From Streptomyces xiaopingdaonensis (GTDB taxonomy: Bacteria > Actinomycetota > Actinomycetes > Streptomycetales > Streptomycetaceae): 34,333 nucleotides of DNA. The translations under genes and the position numbers were made by a program. This document shows, piece by piece, positions 9,524-18,843 of the stretch (position 1 is its first letter; each line of letters begins with the position of its first letter). The stretch is taken from positions 1-34,333 of the forward strand of contig NZ_AJTQ01000309.1 in NCBI RefSeq assembly GCF_000262345.1, read 5' to 3'. The notes beneath the pieces are model-generated. The model saw only the letters and a list, made by a program, of their open reading frames with translations. It did not search any database and was not told the origin of the DNA.

Positions 9524-10177
9524 CTACCCGGCGCGAGCCCGGAGCCTCGCCAGGCCGGCCTCGGGCAGCCACTCCTCGGCCTCCGCGAGACGGGGAAGCA
9601 GCTCGGGCTCACCGGTCAGCGCGCGGAAGAGGAGGCCGACCGTCACCGAGTGCTCGGGCTGCCACGTCACCTTGACGGCGTCGCCCGCCGCGAGCGCGCC
9701 TTCCTCGACGACTCGGAAGTAGGCCCCCGGCAGCGCGCGCTCGGTGAACCGCCGTACCCAGCGCTCCTCTCCGAGGTGCCCGGCGAAGGTCCGGCACGGC
9801 ACCCGCACCGAGCTCACCTGGAGGACGGCGCTCCCCACCTGCCAACGCTCGCCGAGCAGAGCCGAGTTGACGTCCACGCCGAGGGTGGTGAGGTTCTCAC
9901 CGAACGCGCCCGCCGGCAGTTCGCGGCCGAGCTCCTTCTCCCACGCGTCGAGGTCCTCGCGTGCGTACGCGTAGACGGCCTGCTCGTCGCCGCCGTGGTG
10001 CCGCAGGTCGCAGACCGCGTCCCCGACGAGTCCGCTGCCGCCCTCGCCCCGCGGCCCCGGCGCCACGACCCGCACGGGACCGGTGACCGGCTGCTTGCCG
10101 ATGCCTGTCAGCTTGCCGGGCGCCCCCGTGTGCTCGGAGCGCTCCGGGGTCCCGACGTTGACGGTGAGCAGCTGCAT
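9524..10177 (-). CDS. MOSC domain protein (YiiM-like)
   Basis: A 217-residue protein starting at ATG 10177 (MQLLTVNVGTPE). MOSC domains are found in molybdenum cofactor sulfurases and in proteins such as YiiM. The conserved Cys is present at residue 128 in SSVRVPCRTFAG, together with DLRHHGGDEQAVYAYAREDL near 57-76 and FGENLTTLGVDV near 92-104, all typical of the YiiM group. Such proteins are associated with detoxifying N-hydroxylated bases or with sulfur transfer; which applies here is unknown. No clear ribosome site precedes the ATG. It follows whiD on the same strand by 41 bp. Confidence 0.9.
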   Translation of the reverse strand: MQLLTVNVGTPERSEHTGAPGKLTGIGKQPVTGPVRVVAPGPRGEGGSGLVGDAVCDLRHHGGDEQAVYAYAREDLDAWEKELGRELPAGAFGENLTTLGVDVNSALLGERWQVGSAVLQVSSVRVPCRTFAGHLGEERWVRRFTERALPGAYFRVVEEGALAAGDAVKVTWQPEHSVTVGLLFRALTGEPELLPRLAEAEEWLPEAGLARLRARAG

Positions 10178-10218
10178 GAGGACGAGCGTACTTGCGGACG
10201 TGCGTGGAGGGAACGGCG

Positions 10219-10551
10219 CTACTCGGGCGGTGGGTCCTCCTCGCCCGCGCCGTGCCGGGCCGGGACGAGCCGCCCCCGAGCCCGGCCGAGCAGCTCCTCG
10301 CGCTCGTCCTCGGTGAGGCCGCCCCACACGCCGTAGGGCTCTCGGACGGCGAGGGCGTGCGCGGCGCACTCCGAGCGGACGGGGCAGCGCGTGCACACCT
10401 CCTTCGCCGACTCCTCGCGGGCGGTGCGGGCGGCGCCGCGCTCTCCTTCGGGGTGGAAGAAGAGCGAGCTGTCTACGCCGCGGCAGGCGGCGAGCAGCTG
10501 CCAGTCCCACAGATCGGCGTTGGGTCCTGGAAGCCGGGAGAAGTCTGCCAT
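10219..10551 (-). CDS. whiD: WhiB-family iron-sulfur transcription factor WhiD
   Basis: A 110-residue Wbl protein. The four cluster ligands are Cys23, Cys53, Cys56 and Cys62 (CTRCPVRSEC), and the GVWGG turn is at 74-78, followed by the basic C-terminal tail. The N-terminus MADFSRLPGPNADLWDWQLL and the position beside bldM identify it as WhiD rather than another Wbl member. In Streptomyces WhiD binds a [4Fe-4S] cluster, contacts region 4 of the principal sigma factor and is needed for late sporulation. A GAGGGGA ribosome site precedes the ATG at 10551. It is divergent from bldM across a 364-bp region, and its own promoter was not identified with confidence. Confidence 0.95.
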   Translation of the reverse strand: MADFSRLPGPNADLWDWQLLAACRGVDSSLFFHPEGERGAARTAREESAKEVCTRCPVRSECAAHALAVREPYGVWGGLTEDEREELLGRARGRLVPARHGAGEEDPPPE

Positions 10552-10915
10552 TGCTCTGTCCCCTCGGAGAGAGTCGGAGGCTCATCCGTAAATATGACTC
10601 ATCGGGACTTTAGGCACATATCCGCGCGAACCAAAGGAAGGCAGGCGAAGCGGGTGGACCGCCTGGCCGAGGTGATCGAGGAACCGGGAAGTCGCCGCCC
10701 TGCGAGGTGGCTGCTGCGTAAGCGCGCCCTCACGTAGAGTGTCGAAGCCGACCGCACGACCCCGTAACTCTTTCGGGTGACCGTCGTTGAGCGGGCTGAA
10801 GCGGTTGGCGGAAGTCAGCTCGGACCTGCGGGTTCGAGGCTGTCAATCGCACAGGTGACGAACCACAAGCAGCCTGGAGGCTCAAGGTGATGCGCATCAG
10901 CCGCGGAGGGTGGTC
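10552..10915. promoter_or_regulatory. whiD-bldM divergent regulatory region
   Basis: This 364-bp region separates two developmental regulators. It contains the sigma-BldN-type promoter for bldM at 10763-10790. The whiD-proximal half (10590-10620) is unusually AT-rich for this genome and is the likely whiD promoter area. Other regulators (for example BldD or WhiA/WhiB) may bind, but I could not find sites I trust. Confidence 0.6.
10763..10790 (+). promoter_or_regulatory. sigma-BldN-dependent promoter of bldM
   Basis: CGTAAC (10763-10768), a 16-bp spacer and CGTTGA (10785-10790) match exactly the published sigma-BldN consensus CGTAAC-N16-CGTTGA as I remember it. Transcription would start near 10797, about 120 nt before the bldM ATG. 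Confidence 0.9.
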
Positions 10916-11527
10916 ATGACTTCCGTCCTCGTATGCGATGACTCCCCGCTTGCCCGAGAGGCGCTCCGCCGCGCGGTCGCGACCGTGCCGGGAGTTGAGC
11001 GCGTGACGACGGCGGCCAACGGCGAGGAAGTCCTCCGCCGCTGGGGCGCCGACCGCAGTGACCTGATTCTGATGGACGTGAGGATGCCGGGGCTCGGCGG
11101 CGTGGAGACCGTGCGGCGGCTGCTCTCCGCCGATCCGGGGGCGCGCATCATCATGCTCACCGTGGCGGAGGATCTCGACGGGGTCGCGCTCGCCGTGGCC
11201 GCGGGCGCCAGGGGTTACCTGCACAAGGACGCCTCGCGTGCCGAGCTGCGCGCGACCGTCACCCAGGCCCTCGCCGACCCGACCTGGCGGCTCGCGCCCC
11301 GGCGGTTGCGGTCCGCGGAGATGGGCGCGGCCCCGACGCTCACGGCGCGTGAGATCCAGGTCCTCGAAGGCATGAGCCACGGGCGCTCCAACGCCGAGAT
11401 CGGGCGCGAGCTCTTCCTCTCCGAGGACACCGTCAAGACGCACGCACGCAGGCTCTTCAAGAAACTCGGCGCCTCGGACCGCGCGCACGCGGTCGCGCTC
11501 GGCTTCCGCTGGGGGCTCGTCCGCTGA
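10916..11527 (+). CDS. bldM: orphan response regulator BldM
   Basis: A 203-residue NarL/FixJ-type regulator. The receiver domain (1 to ~120) has CDDS at 7-10, Asp54 in ILMDVRMPG and YLHKDAS with the conserved Lys. The C-terminal LuxR-type helix-turn-helix is LTAREIQVLEGMSHGRSNAE followed by the FLSEDTVKTHARRLFKKLGA recognition region. In Streptomyces BldM acts as a homodimer on early aerial-mycelium genes and as a heterodimer with WhiI on later genes, and is thought not to need phosphorylation. Start: ATG 10916 with GGAGGG at 10905-10910, spacing 5; the in-frame ATG six bases further upstream (10910) would sit inside that ribosome site. A sigma-BldN promoter lies upstream. Confidence 0.97.
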   Translation: MTSVLVCDDSPLAREALRRAVATVPGVERVTTAANGEEVLRRWGADRSDLILMDVRMPGLGGVETVRRLLSADPGARIIMLTVAEDLDGVALAVAAGARGYLHKDASRAELRATVTQALADPTWRLAPRRLRSAEMGAAPTLTAREIQVLEGMSHGRSNAEIGRELFLSEDTVKTHARRLFKKLGASDRAHAVALGFRWGLVR

Positions 11528-11692
11528 GTGCGGGCGCCGGCCACCCGGAGCACCGCCCTCCCGCCGCCGCCCGCGCCTTCTGCGGGGAGGCGGGGCGGCA
11601 GGGTCGGCGCGGTTAACGGGCGTGTGCCGCATCCTTGGAGTATGGAGTTCCTCGGGGACGGGCCGACCGGGCGTGAGGGGAGGGCGTGCGAG

Positions 11693-12436
11693 ATGCGGGT
11701 GAACGCCCCTGATCAGACCGCCGAGTTGCAGGCCGAGGGCCGTGCGGGCGTGGTCTCGCCGCGTCGCGGGGAGGGCGCCGCCTCCCGGGGCCGGGGGACG
11801 GATCGCGCGGCTTCGGTGCACCATGGACCGATGCGCGACGACGAGAGCGTGGGGGCCCAGTCGGCCGCCTCGGGGCCTGCGGACGCCGGCGCCCTCGTGC
11901 GCCGCGCTGTCGAGGGCGAGCAGCAGGCGATCCACGACCTGCTCGCGCGGGTGCACCCGCTGGCGCTGCGGTACTGCCGCACACGTCTCACCCGACTCCC
12001 GGGCGGCGCACGGCACTTGGTCGACGACCTCGCGCAGGAGGTCTGCATCGCCGTGCTCCTCGCGCTGCCGCGGTACCGGGACACGGGGAAGCCCTTCGAG
12101 GCGTTCGTCGTCGCCATCGCGCAGCACAAGGTCGCCGACCTTCAGCGGGCCGCGATGCGCGGTCCCGGATCCACGGCTGTCCCCTCGGACGAGATGCCGG
12201 AGCGGCCGGACGACTCCCTCGGGCCGGAGGAGCGGGCGCTGCTCAGCAGCGAGGCGGAGTGGGCGAAGCGACTCCTCGCCAACCTGCCGGAGCACCAACG
12301 GGAACTGGTGCTGCTGCGCGTCGCCGTCGGCCTCACGGCCGAGGAGACGGGACAGATGCTGGGAATGTCCCCGGGCGCCGTGCGCGTTGCACAGCACAGA
12401 GCACTGAGCAGGCTTCGGGAGCTCGCCGAGCAGTAG
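11693..12436 (+). CDS. shbA: ECF-type RNA polymerase sigma factor, ShbA-like
   Basis: A 247-residue group 4 sigma factor. The sigma-2 region runs roughly from [17 protein letters not shown] through [25 protein letters not shown] and [19 protein letters not shown]. The sigma-4 region near the end is [20 protein letters not shown], then [20 protein letters not shown]. Its place between bldM and guaB matches the ECF factor ShbA, which in S. griseus drives transcription of the principal sigma gene hrdB. The ATG at 11693 has a strong GAGGGGAGGG site (11675-11684). An in-frame ATG at 11831 would remove 46 residues of poorly conserved N-terminus and cannot be excluded. No anti-sigma gene is adjacent. 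Confidence 0.88.
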   Translation: MRVNAPDQTAELQAEGRAGVVSPRRGEGAASRGRGTDRAASVHHGPMRDDESVGAQSAASGPADAGALVRRAVEGEQQAIHDLLARVHPLALRYCRTRLTRLPGGARHLVDDLAQEVCIAVLLALPRYRDTGKPFEAFVVAIAQHKVADLQRAAMRGPGSTAVPSDEMPERPDDSLGPEERALLSSEAEWAKRLLANLPEHQRELVLLRVAVGLTAEETGQMLGMSPGAVRVAQHRALSRLRELAEQ

Positions 12437-12482
12437 CCGGCGGACGTCGGAGGGGGGCGGTGCACCCTCCCGCGGCCGTTAG

Positions 12483-14027
<1,545 letters not shown>

Positions 14028-14039
14028 CGCGTCTTCCGT

Positions 14040-14068
14040 GCGCGGTGGTGGGGGCCGCGCCGCCGCGC
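14040..14068 (+). terminator. possible weak terminator after guaB
   Basis: GCGCGGTGG (14040-14048) pairs with CCGCCGCGC (14060-14068) with one G-U pair. It lies 12 bp after the guaB stop, with no T run. A -10-like GATACT (14081-14086) just downstream could restart transcription for guaB3. Confidence 0.4.
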
Positions 14069-14117
14069 GCGGGCGTCGGGGATACTGGCCCGGTAACCGT
14101 AGAGAAGGGCCTCACAC

Positions 14118-15233
14118 GTGACTGAGATCGAGATCGGGCGCGGCAAGCGCGGGCGGCGGGCTTACGCCTTCGACGACATCGCCGTGGTGCCCAGCAGGCG
14201 TACCCGTGACCCGAAAGAGGTCTCCATCGCGTGGCAGATCGACGCCTACCGCTTCGAACTGCCCTTCCTCGCGGCCCCGATGGACTCGGTCGTCTCTCCG
14301 CGCACCGCGATCCGCATCGGTGAGCTCGGCGGCGTCGGCGTCCTCAACCTGGAGGGCCTCTGGACGCGGTACGAGGCCCCGGAGCCGCTGCTGGAGGAGA
14401 TCGCCGAGCTCGACGAGTCGGCCGCGCAGACCAGGCTCCAGGAGCTCTACTCGGAGCCGATCAAGGAAGAGCTGATCGGCCGGCGCATCAAGGAGGTGCG
14501 CGACTCGGGCGTCGTCACGGCAGCGGCGCTCTCGCCGCAGCGGACGGCCGAATTCTCCAAGGCGGTCGTCGACGCCGGCGTGGACCTCTTCGTGATCCGC
14601 GGCACCACCGTCTCGGCCGAGCACGTCTCCGGCGCCGCCGAGCCGCTCAACCTCAAGCAGTTCATCTACGAGCTCGACGTCCCCGTGATCGTCGGCGGCT
14701 GCGCCACCTACACCGCGGCCCTGCACCTGATGCGCACCGGTGCCGCAGGCGTGCTCGTGGGCTTCGGCGGCGGCGCCGCGCACACCACGCGGAACGTCCT
14801 CGGCATCCAGGTGCCGATGGCGACGGCGGTCGCCGACGTCGCCGCGGCGCGGCGGGACTACCTCGACGAGTCGGGCGGCCGGTACGTCCACGTCATCGCG
14901 GACGGCGGCGTCGGATGGAGCGGGGACCTGCCCAAGGCCGTCGCCTGCGGCGCCGACGCGGTGATGATGGGCTCCCCGCTGGCGCGGGCGAGCGATGCGC
15001 CGGGGCACGGCCACCACTGGGGCATGGAGGCGGTCCACGAGGAGCTGCCGCGCGGCCGCCGCGTCGACCTCGGCGTCGTCGGAACGCTGGAGGAGGTCCT
15101 CCTCGGCCCGTCGCACACGCCGGACGGTTCGATGAACTTCTTCGGCGCGCTCCGCCGCGCGATGGCCACCACCGGGTACTCCGAACTGAAGGAGTTCCAG
15201 CGCGTGGAGGTCACCGTCGCGCGCTCGCGCTGA
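14118..15233 (+). CDS. guaB3: GuaB3-family IMP dehydrogenase-related protein
   Basis: A 371-residue IMPDH-like barrel without CBS domains. It has FDDIAVVPSRRTRDP near the N-terminus, PFLAAPMDSVVSP (the IMPDH-like PLLSAAMD position) and IADGGVGWSGDLPKA (the IGDGG motif). Where GuaB has [11 protein letters not shown] this protein has GFGGGAAHTTR, so the catalytic Cys is replaced by His222. This is the layout of the actinobacterial GuaB3 group, always found beside guaB. Cyanobacterial GuaB3 has been described as a GMP reductase, but whether that applies to a Cys-less form is open. GTG start at 14118 with AGAAGGG just upstream. A strong terminator follows. Confidence 0.92.
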   Translation: MTEIEIGRGKRGRRAYAFDDIAVVPSRRTRDPKEVSIAWQIDAYRFELPFLAAPMDSVVSPRTAIRIGELGGVGVLNLEGLWTRYEAPEPLLEEIAELDESAAQTRLQELYSEPIKEELIGRRIKEVRDSGVVTAAALSPQRTAEFSKAVVDAGVDLFVIRGTTVSAEHVSGAAEPLNLKQFIYELDVPVIVGGCATYTAALHLMRTGAAGVLVGFGGGAAHTTRNVLGIQVPMATAVADVAAARRDYLDESGGRYVHVIADGGVGWSGDLPKAVACGADAVMMGSPLARASDAPGHGHHWGMEAVHEELPRGRRVDLGVVGTLEEVLLGPSHTPDGSMNFFGALRRAMATTGYSELKEFQRVEVTVARSR

Positions 15234-15247
15234 CACCGCCCGCACAC

Positions 15248-15279
15248 AGCGCCCGTACGCCTGTCGGCGTGCGGGCGCT
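15248..15279. terminator. terminator between convergent guaB3 and sugar dehydrogenase homologue
   Basis: AGCGCCCGTACGCC-TGTC-GGCGTGCGGGCGCT, a 14-bp stem with one T-G wobble and a 4-nt loop, 14 bp after the guaB3 stop. It is positioned to stop transcripts from both sides. Confidence 0.88.
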
Positions 15280-15296
15280 CTGCCGTGCGGTGCGGC

Positions 15297-16559
15297 TCAG
15301 AGGCGGTGGGCGGCGCCTGTGGGGCTCGCGCCGCGGGTGTCGAGGAAGAGCTGGGCCTTGGCCGCGAGGCCCTGGAGGTCGTACGTGCGGTGGTGCTGGA
15401 GGAGGAGGGTGAGGTCGGCGTCGGCGGCGGCCTCGTAGAGCGCCTCGGCCCGCCGGACGCGGAGCCCCTGCGGGCTCCAGTGGGGGACGTACGGGTCGTG
15501 GAAGGCCAACTCGGCGCCGAGTTCGCGGAGTCGGGCCGCCACCTCGTCGGCGGGGGCGCCCTGCCGGTCGGGGAGGTCGGGTTTGTAGGTGACGCCGAGC
15601 AGCAGGATGCGCGCGCCCCTGGCGGACTTGCCGTACTCGTTGAGGAGCGCGGCGGCGCGCTGTGCGACGTACCGCGGCATGCGCGCGTTGACCTCCTGCG
15701 CGAGGCCGACCATCCGCAGCGGGTACCCGGGCGTGCGGGTGCGGTGGTCGAGGCAGTCGGGGTCGAGGGCGTGGCCGTGTCCGCCGACGCCGGGGCCCGG
15801 GCGGAACGCCTGGTAGCCGAAGGGTTTGGTCTCGGCGCAGCGGATGGTGTCCCACAGGTCGATGCCGAGGTCGTGGCAGAAGACGGCCATCTCGTTCATG
15901 AACGCGATGTTGACCTGGCGGTAGTTGGTCTCCAGCAACTTCGCCGCCTCGGCCTCGCGCAGCCCGCGGGCGCGGACGACCTTCTCCGTCAGCCGGGAGT
16001 AGAAGGCGGCGGCGGCCTCGGTGCAGGCGGGTGTGAGTCCGCCGATGACGCGCGGGGTGTTGGCGTAACCCCAGGAGCGGTTGCCGGGGTCGAGGCGGGT
16101 GGGGGCGCACGCCAGGTGGAAGTCGCGGCCGGCGCGCAGGCCCGAGCCCTCCTCCAGGAGGGGGCGTACGTCGCGCTCGGTGCCGCCGGGGTGGAGCGTC
16201 GATTCGACGATGACGGTGGTGCGCGGTCTCAGCCGGGAGGCGAGGGTGCGGGTGGCGGCGTGCAGCGCCGTCAGGTCGACGGAGCGGTCGGCGGCGAGCG
16301 GCGTCGGGGCGCAGAGGACCGCGGTGCGGGCGCGGGCGAGGACGGCGGGGTCGGCGCTGGCGCGGAAGCCGCGCGAAAGCATCCGGCGGAGTTCGGCCGC
16401 GGTGAGCGGGGCGCCGGCGGGCGGGCGTCCGGCGGTGACGTCGTCGACGGTGGCCTCGTCCGGGTCGTAGCCGAGGGTGCCGACACCGGCGGCGGTCGCA
16501 GCGAGCGCGAGTGGAAGACCCGATCGGGCGAGTCCGAGTACGGCGAGATCTGCGGGCAT
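15297..16559 (-). CDS. nucleotide-sugar dehydrogenase homologue lacking catalytic Cys (possible pseudoenzyme)
   Basis: A 420-residue member of the UDP-glucose/GDP-mannose/UDP-N-acetylmannosamine dehydrogenase family. The N-terminal Rossmann domain begins LAVLGLARSGLPLALA; the middle helices contain AAKLLETNYRQVNIAFMNEM; the C-terminal domain includes ILLLGVTYKPDLPDRQGAPA. Active members have a Cys in GVGGHC(I/A)xDP. Here the sequence is GVGGHGHALDPDCL, with Gly262 at the Cys position. The usual Asn after the Lys207 region (K-L-L-E-N) reads Thr211. With both residues changed, normal two-step oxidation of a sugar alcohol to the acid is doubtful. Start ATG 16559, with AAGGGAAG upstream. It is divergent from glpD. 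Confidence 0.85.
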   Translation of the reverse strand: MPADLAVLGLARSGLPLALAATAAGVGTLGYDPDEATVDDVTAGRPPAGAPLTAAELRRMLSRGFRASADPAVLARARTAVLCAPTPLAADRSVDLTALHAATRTLASRLRPRTTVIVESTLHPGGTERDVRPLLEEGSGLRAGRDFHLACAPTRLDPGNRSWGYANTPRVIGGLTPACTEAAAAFYSRLTEKVVRARGLREAEAAKLLETNYRQVNIAFMNEMAVFCHDLGIDLWDTIRCAETKPFGYQAFRPGPGVGGHGHALDPDCLDHRTRTPGYPLRMVGLAQEVNARMPRYVAQRAAALLNEYGKSARGARILLLGVTYKPDLPDRQGAPADEVAARLRELGAELAFHDPYVPHWSPQGLRVRRAEALYEAAADADLTLLLQHHRTYDLQGLAAKAQLFLDTRGASPTGAAHRL

Positions 16560-16669
16560 GGCTGAGGACTTCCCTTCCCCTTCCCCGGCCGCTGCGGCGG
16601 GGATTCGCGGTCTGATGCGAGGCGCTATGTCAGGTTAAGGGCCTATATGAAAGCCCGGTTGGATTGGAC

Positions 16670-16693
16670 GCCGAGCCATGCCAGACGCTCGGC
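16670..16693 (+). promoter_or_regulatory. inverted repeat upstream of glpD, possible operator
   Basis: GCCGAGC (16670-16676), a 10-nt spacer and GCTCGGC (16687-16693). Flanking TTGG and CCAA allow partial extension. It lies about 100 bp before the glpD start and just after an AT-rich patch (CTATAT, 16643-16648) that may be a -10. It could be an operator for a glycerol regulator or a leader hairpin. Confidence 0.4.
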
Positions 16694-16793
16694 CAAAGTC
16701 GGGGGAATGGGGGACCATCGGGGGCAGGAGTCGGGCGGGTGGGGGTCGGGCAGGTCCGGGGCAGGTTTCCGTACGAAGCGCACGGGAGGCAGC

Positions 16794-18500
16794 GTGAGGA
16801 CAGCGACACTGGGCCCCGAGCAGCGGGCCGAAGCCCTGGCGAGGATGGCCGAGCGGGAGTTGGACGTGCTCGTCGTCGGCGGCGGGGTCGTCGGTGCGGG
16901 CACCGCACTCGACGCCGCGACGAGGGGGCTGAGCACCGGCATCGTCGAAGCGCGGGACTGGGCGGCCGGTACCTCCAGCAGGTCGAGCAAGCTCATCCAC
17001 GGCGGACTGCGGTACCTGGAGATGCTCGACTTCGCCCTGGTGCGGGAGGCGTTGAAGGAGCGGGGGCTGCTCCTGGAGCGGCTGGCCCCGCACCTGGTGA
17101 AGCCGGTCCCGTTCCTCTACCCGCTCAGGCACCGCGGCTGGGAGCGGTTCTACGTCGGCAGCGGAGTCGGGTTGTACGACGCGATGTCGCTCTCCTCGGG
17201 GCACGGGCGCGGGCTTCCGCTCCACCGGCACCTCTCGCGCCGTCACGCGCTCCAGGTGGCGCCGGGGTTGAAGCGCAGCGCGCTCGTCGGCGCCCTGCAG
17301 TACTACGACGCGCAGGTCGACGACGCGCGCTTCACCGAGACGCTGGTGCGTACGGCGGCGTCCTACGGGACGCTCGCGGCCAACGGCGCGCGAGTGGTCG
17401 GCTTCCTCCGCGAGGGGGAGCGCGTGGTCGGTGCGCGGATCGAAGACCTCGAGTTCGGTGGGGAGTTCGAGGTGCGTGCGAAGCAGGTGGTGAACGCGAC
17501 AGGAGTGTGGACCGACGACACCCAGGGGCTCATCGCCGAGCGCGGGCGGTTCCACGTGCGGGCGTCGAAGGGCATCCACCTCGTCGTCCCGCGGGACCGG
17601 ATCAACTCCTCGTCGGGGCTGATCCTGCGCACCGAGACCTCGGTGCTCTTCGTCATCCCCTGGGGCCGGCACTGGATCATCGGCACCACCGACACCGACT
17701 GGGACCTCGACAAGGCGCACCCGGCCGCGTCCAGCGCCGACATCGACTACCTCCTCGACCACCTCAACTCCGTGCTGTCGGTGCCGCTTTCGCGCGACGA
17801 CGTAGAGGGTGTCTACGCGGGGCTGCGCCCGCTGCTCGCGGGGGAGTCGGACGCGACGAGCAAGCTCTCCAGGGAGCACACCGTCGTCCACCCCGTGCCC
17901 GGGCTGGTGGTGATCGCGGGCGGCAAGTACACGACGTACCGGGTGATGGCGAAGGACGCCGTCGACGAGGCGGTGCGCGGGCTCGACGAGAAGGTGGGCC
18001 CCTGCGTCACGGAGGAGGTGCAGCTCGTGGGCGCCGAGGGGTATCCGGCGCGGTGGAACGCGCGGGCGCGGCTCGCCGCGGGCGCCGGGCTGCACGTGGC
18101 GCGCGTCGAGCACCTGCTGGGCCGGTACGGGACGCTCGCGCAGGAGGTGCTGGAACTCGTCGCACGCGACCCGGCGTTGGGGGAGCCGCTGCCGGCGGCC
18201 GACGACTACCTCAAGGCGGAGGTCGTCTACGCCTGTACGCACGAGGGGGCACGCCATGTGGAGGACGTGCTGACGAGGCGCACCCGCATCTCCATCGAGA
18301 CCTTCGACCGCGGTGCGCGGAGCGCCAGGGAGTGCGCCGACCTGATGGCCCCCGTGCTCGGATGGGACGGCGACCAGATCGCACGCGAGGTGGAGCACTA
18401 CGAGAAGCGCGTCGAGGCCGAGGTGGAGTCCCAGCGCCAGCCCGACGACCGGACGGCGGACGCGGCACGGCTCGGCGCCCCCGACATCGCGCCGCTCTAG
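16794..18500 (+). CDS. glpD: FAD-dependent glycerol-3-phosphate dehydrogenase GlpD
   Basis: A 568-residue membrane-associated flavoenzyme that oxidises sn-glycerol 3-phosphate to dihydroxyacetone phosphate and passes electrons to quinone. The FAD-binding fold starts ELDVLVVGGGVVGAGTALDA. Family segments follow: SRSSKLIHGGLRYLE, VNATGVWTDD, KGIHLVVPRDR, WIIGTTDTDW, GLRPLL and GGKYTTYRVMA. The C-terminal ~120 residues are the helical DAO_C domain. The GTG at 16794 is chosen because GGGAGG (16784-16789) lies 4 nt upstream and it gives the usual family length; the open frame reaches further back but without family similarity. No glycerol kinase or facilitator gene is adjacent in this window. Confidence 0.96.
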   Translation: MRTATLGPEQRAEALARMAERELDVLVVGGGVVGAGTALDAATRGLSTGIVEARDWAAGTSSRSSKLIHGGLRYLEMLDFALVREALKERGLLLERLAPHLVKPVPFLYPLRHRGWERFYVGSGVGLYDAMSLSSGHGRGLPLHRHLSRRHALQVAPGLKRSALVGALQYYDAQVDDARFTETLVRTAASYGTLAANGARVVGFLREGERVVGARIEDLEFGGEFEVRAKQVVNATGVWTDDTQGLIAERGRFHVRASKGIHLVVPRDRINSSSGLILRTETSVLFVIPWGRHWIIGTTDTDWDLDKAHPAASSADIDYLLDHLNSVLSVPLSRDDVEGVYAGLRPLLAGESDATSKLSREHTVVHPVPGLVVIAGGKYTTYRVMAKDAVDEAVRGLDEKVGPCVTEEVQLVGAEGYPARWNARARLAAGAGLHVARVEHLLGRYGTLAQEVLELVARDPALGEPLPAADDYLKAEVVYACTHEGARHVEDVLTRRTRISIETFDRGARSARECADLMAPVLGWDGDQIAREVEHYEKRVEAEVESQRQPDDRTADAARLGAPDIAPL

Positions 18501-18505
18501 CCGCC

Positions 18506-18571
18506 GGCGGACCGGCGGAGGCGCGGAGTCCGATACGGTCGCCCTGGCCGGCGGTCAACCGCCGGTCCGCC
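18506..18571 (+). terminator. nested inverted repeats after glpD, probable terminator
   Basis: GGCGGACCGGCGG (18506-18518) is a perfect 13-bp match to CCGCCGGTCCGCC (18559-18571) across 40 nt. Within this, CCGGCGGT-CA-ACCGCCGG (18548-18565) is an alternative perfect 8-bp hairpin. It starts 6 bp after the glpD stop. A further 15-nt palindrome, CTGACCG-C-CGGTCAG, is at 18622-18636. Otherwise the 343-bp gap to the kinase gene shows no gene. Confidence 0.65.
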
Positions 18572-18843
18572 AGGCGAGGAGCGCCCCGGAGCTCCCCGAA
18601 CCAGCGCGCGTAAGCACCGTGCTGACCGCCGGTCAGGGCGGCCGGCGCGCCCCGTCGTACGACTGCCGTGCGGGCCGGTTCCGGCTGCTGAGACGACGTC
18701 GGAAAGCGCAGGCCCGAGCGGCTGTGCCGGCCTCGCACGGGGGCGGCAAGGGCCGGACCCCGTAGGCGACTTGTCATCACGATGGTTCACAATGAAAGCT
18801 CTGCCGGGGGTGGGCGCACCGCAGAGGGGACTCAAGGGGATTC

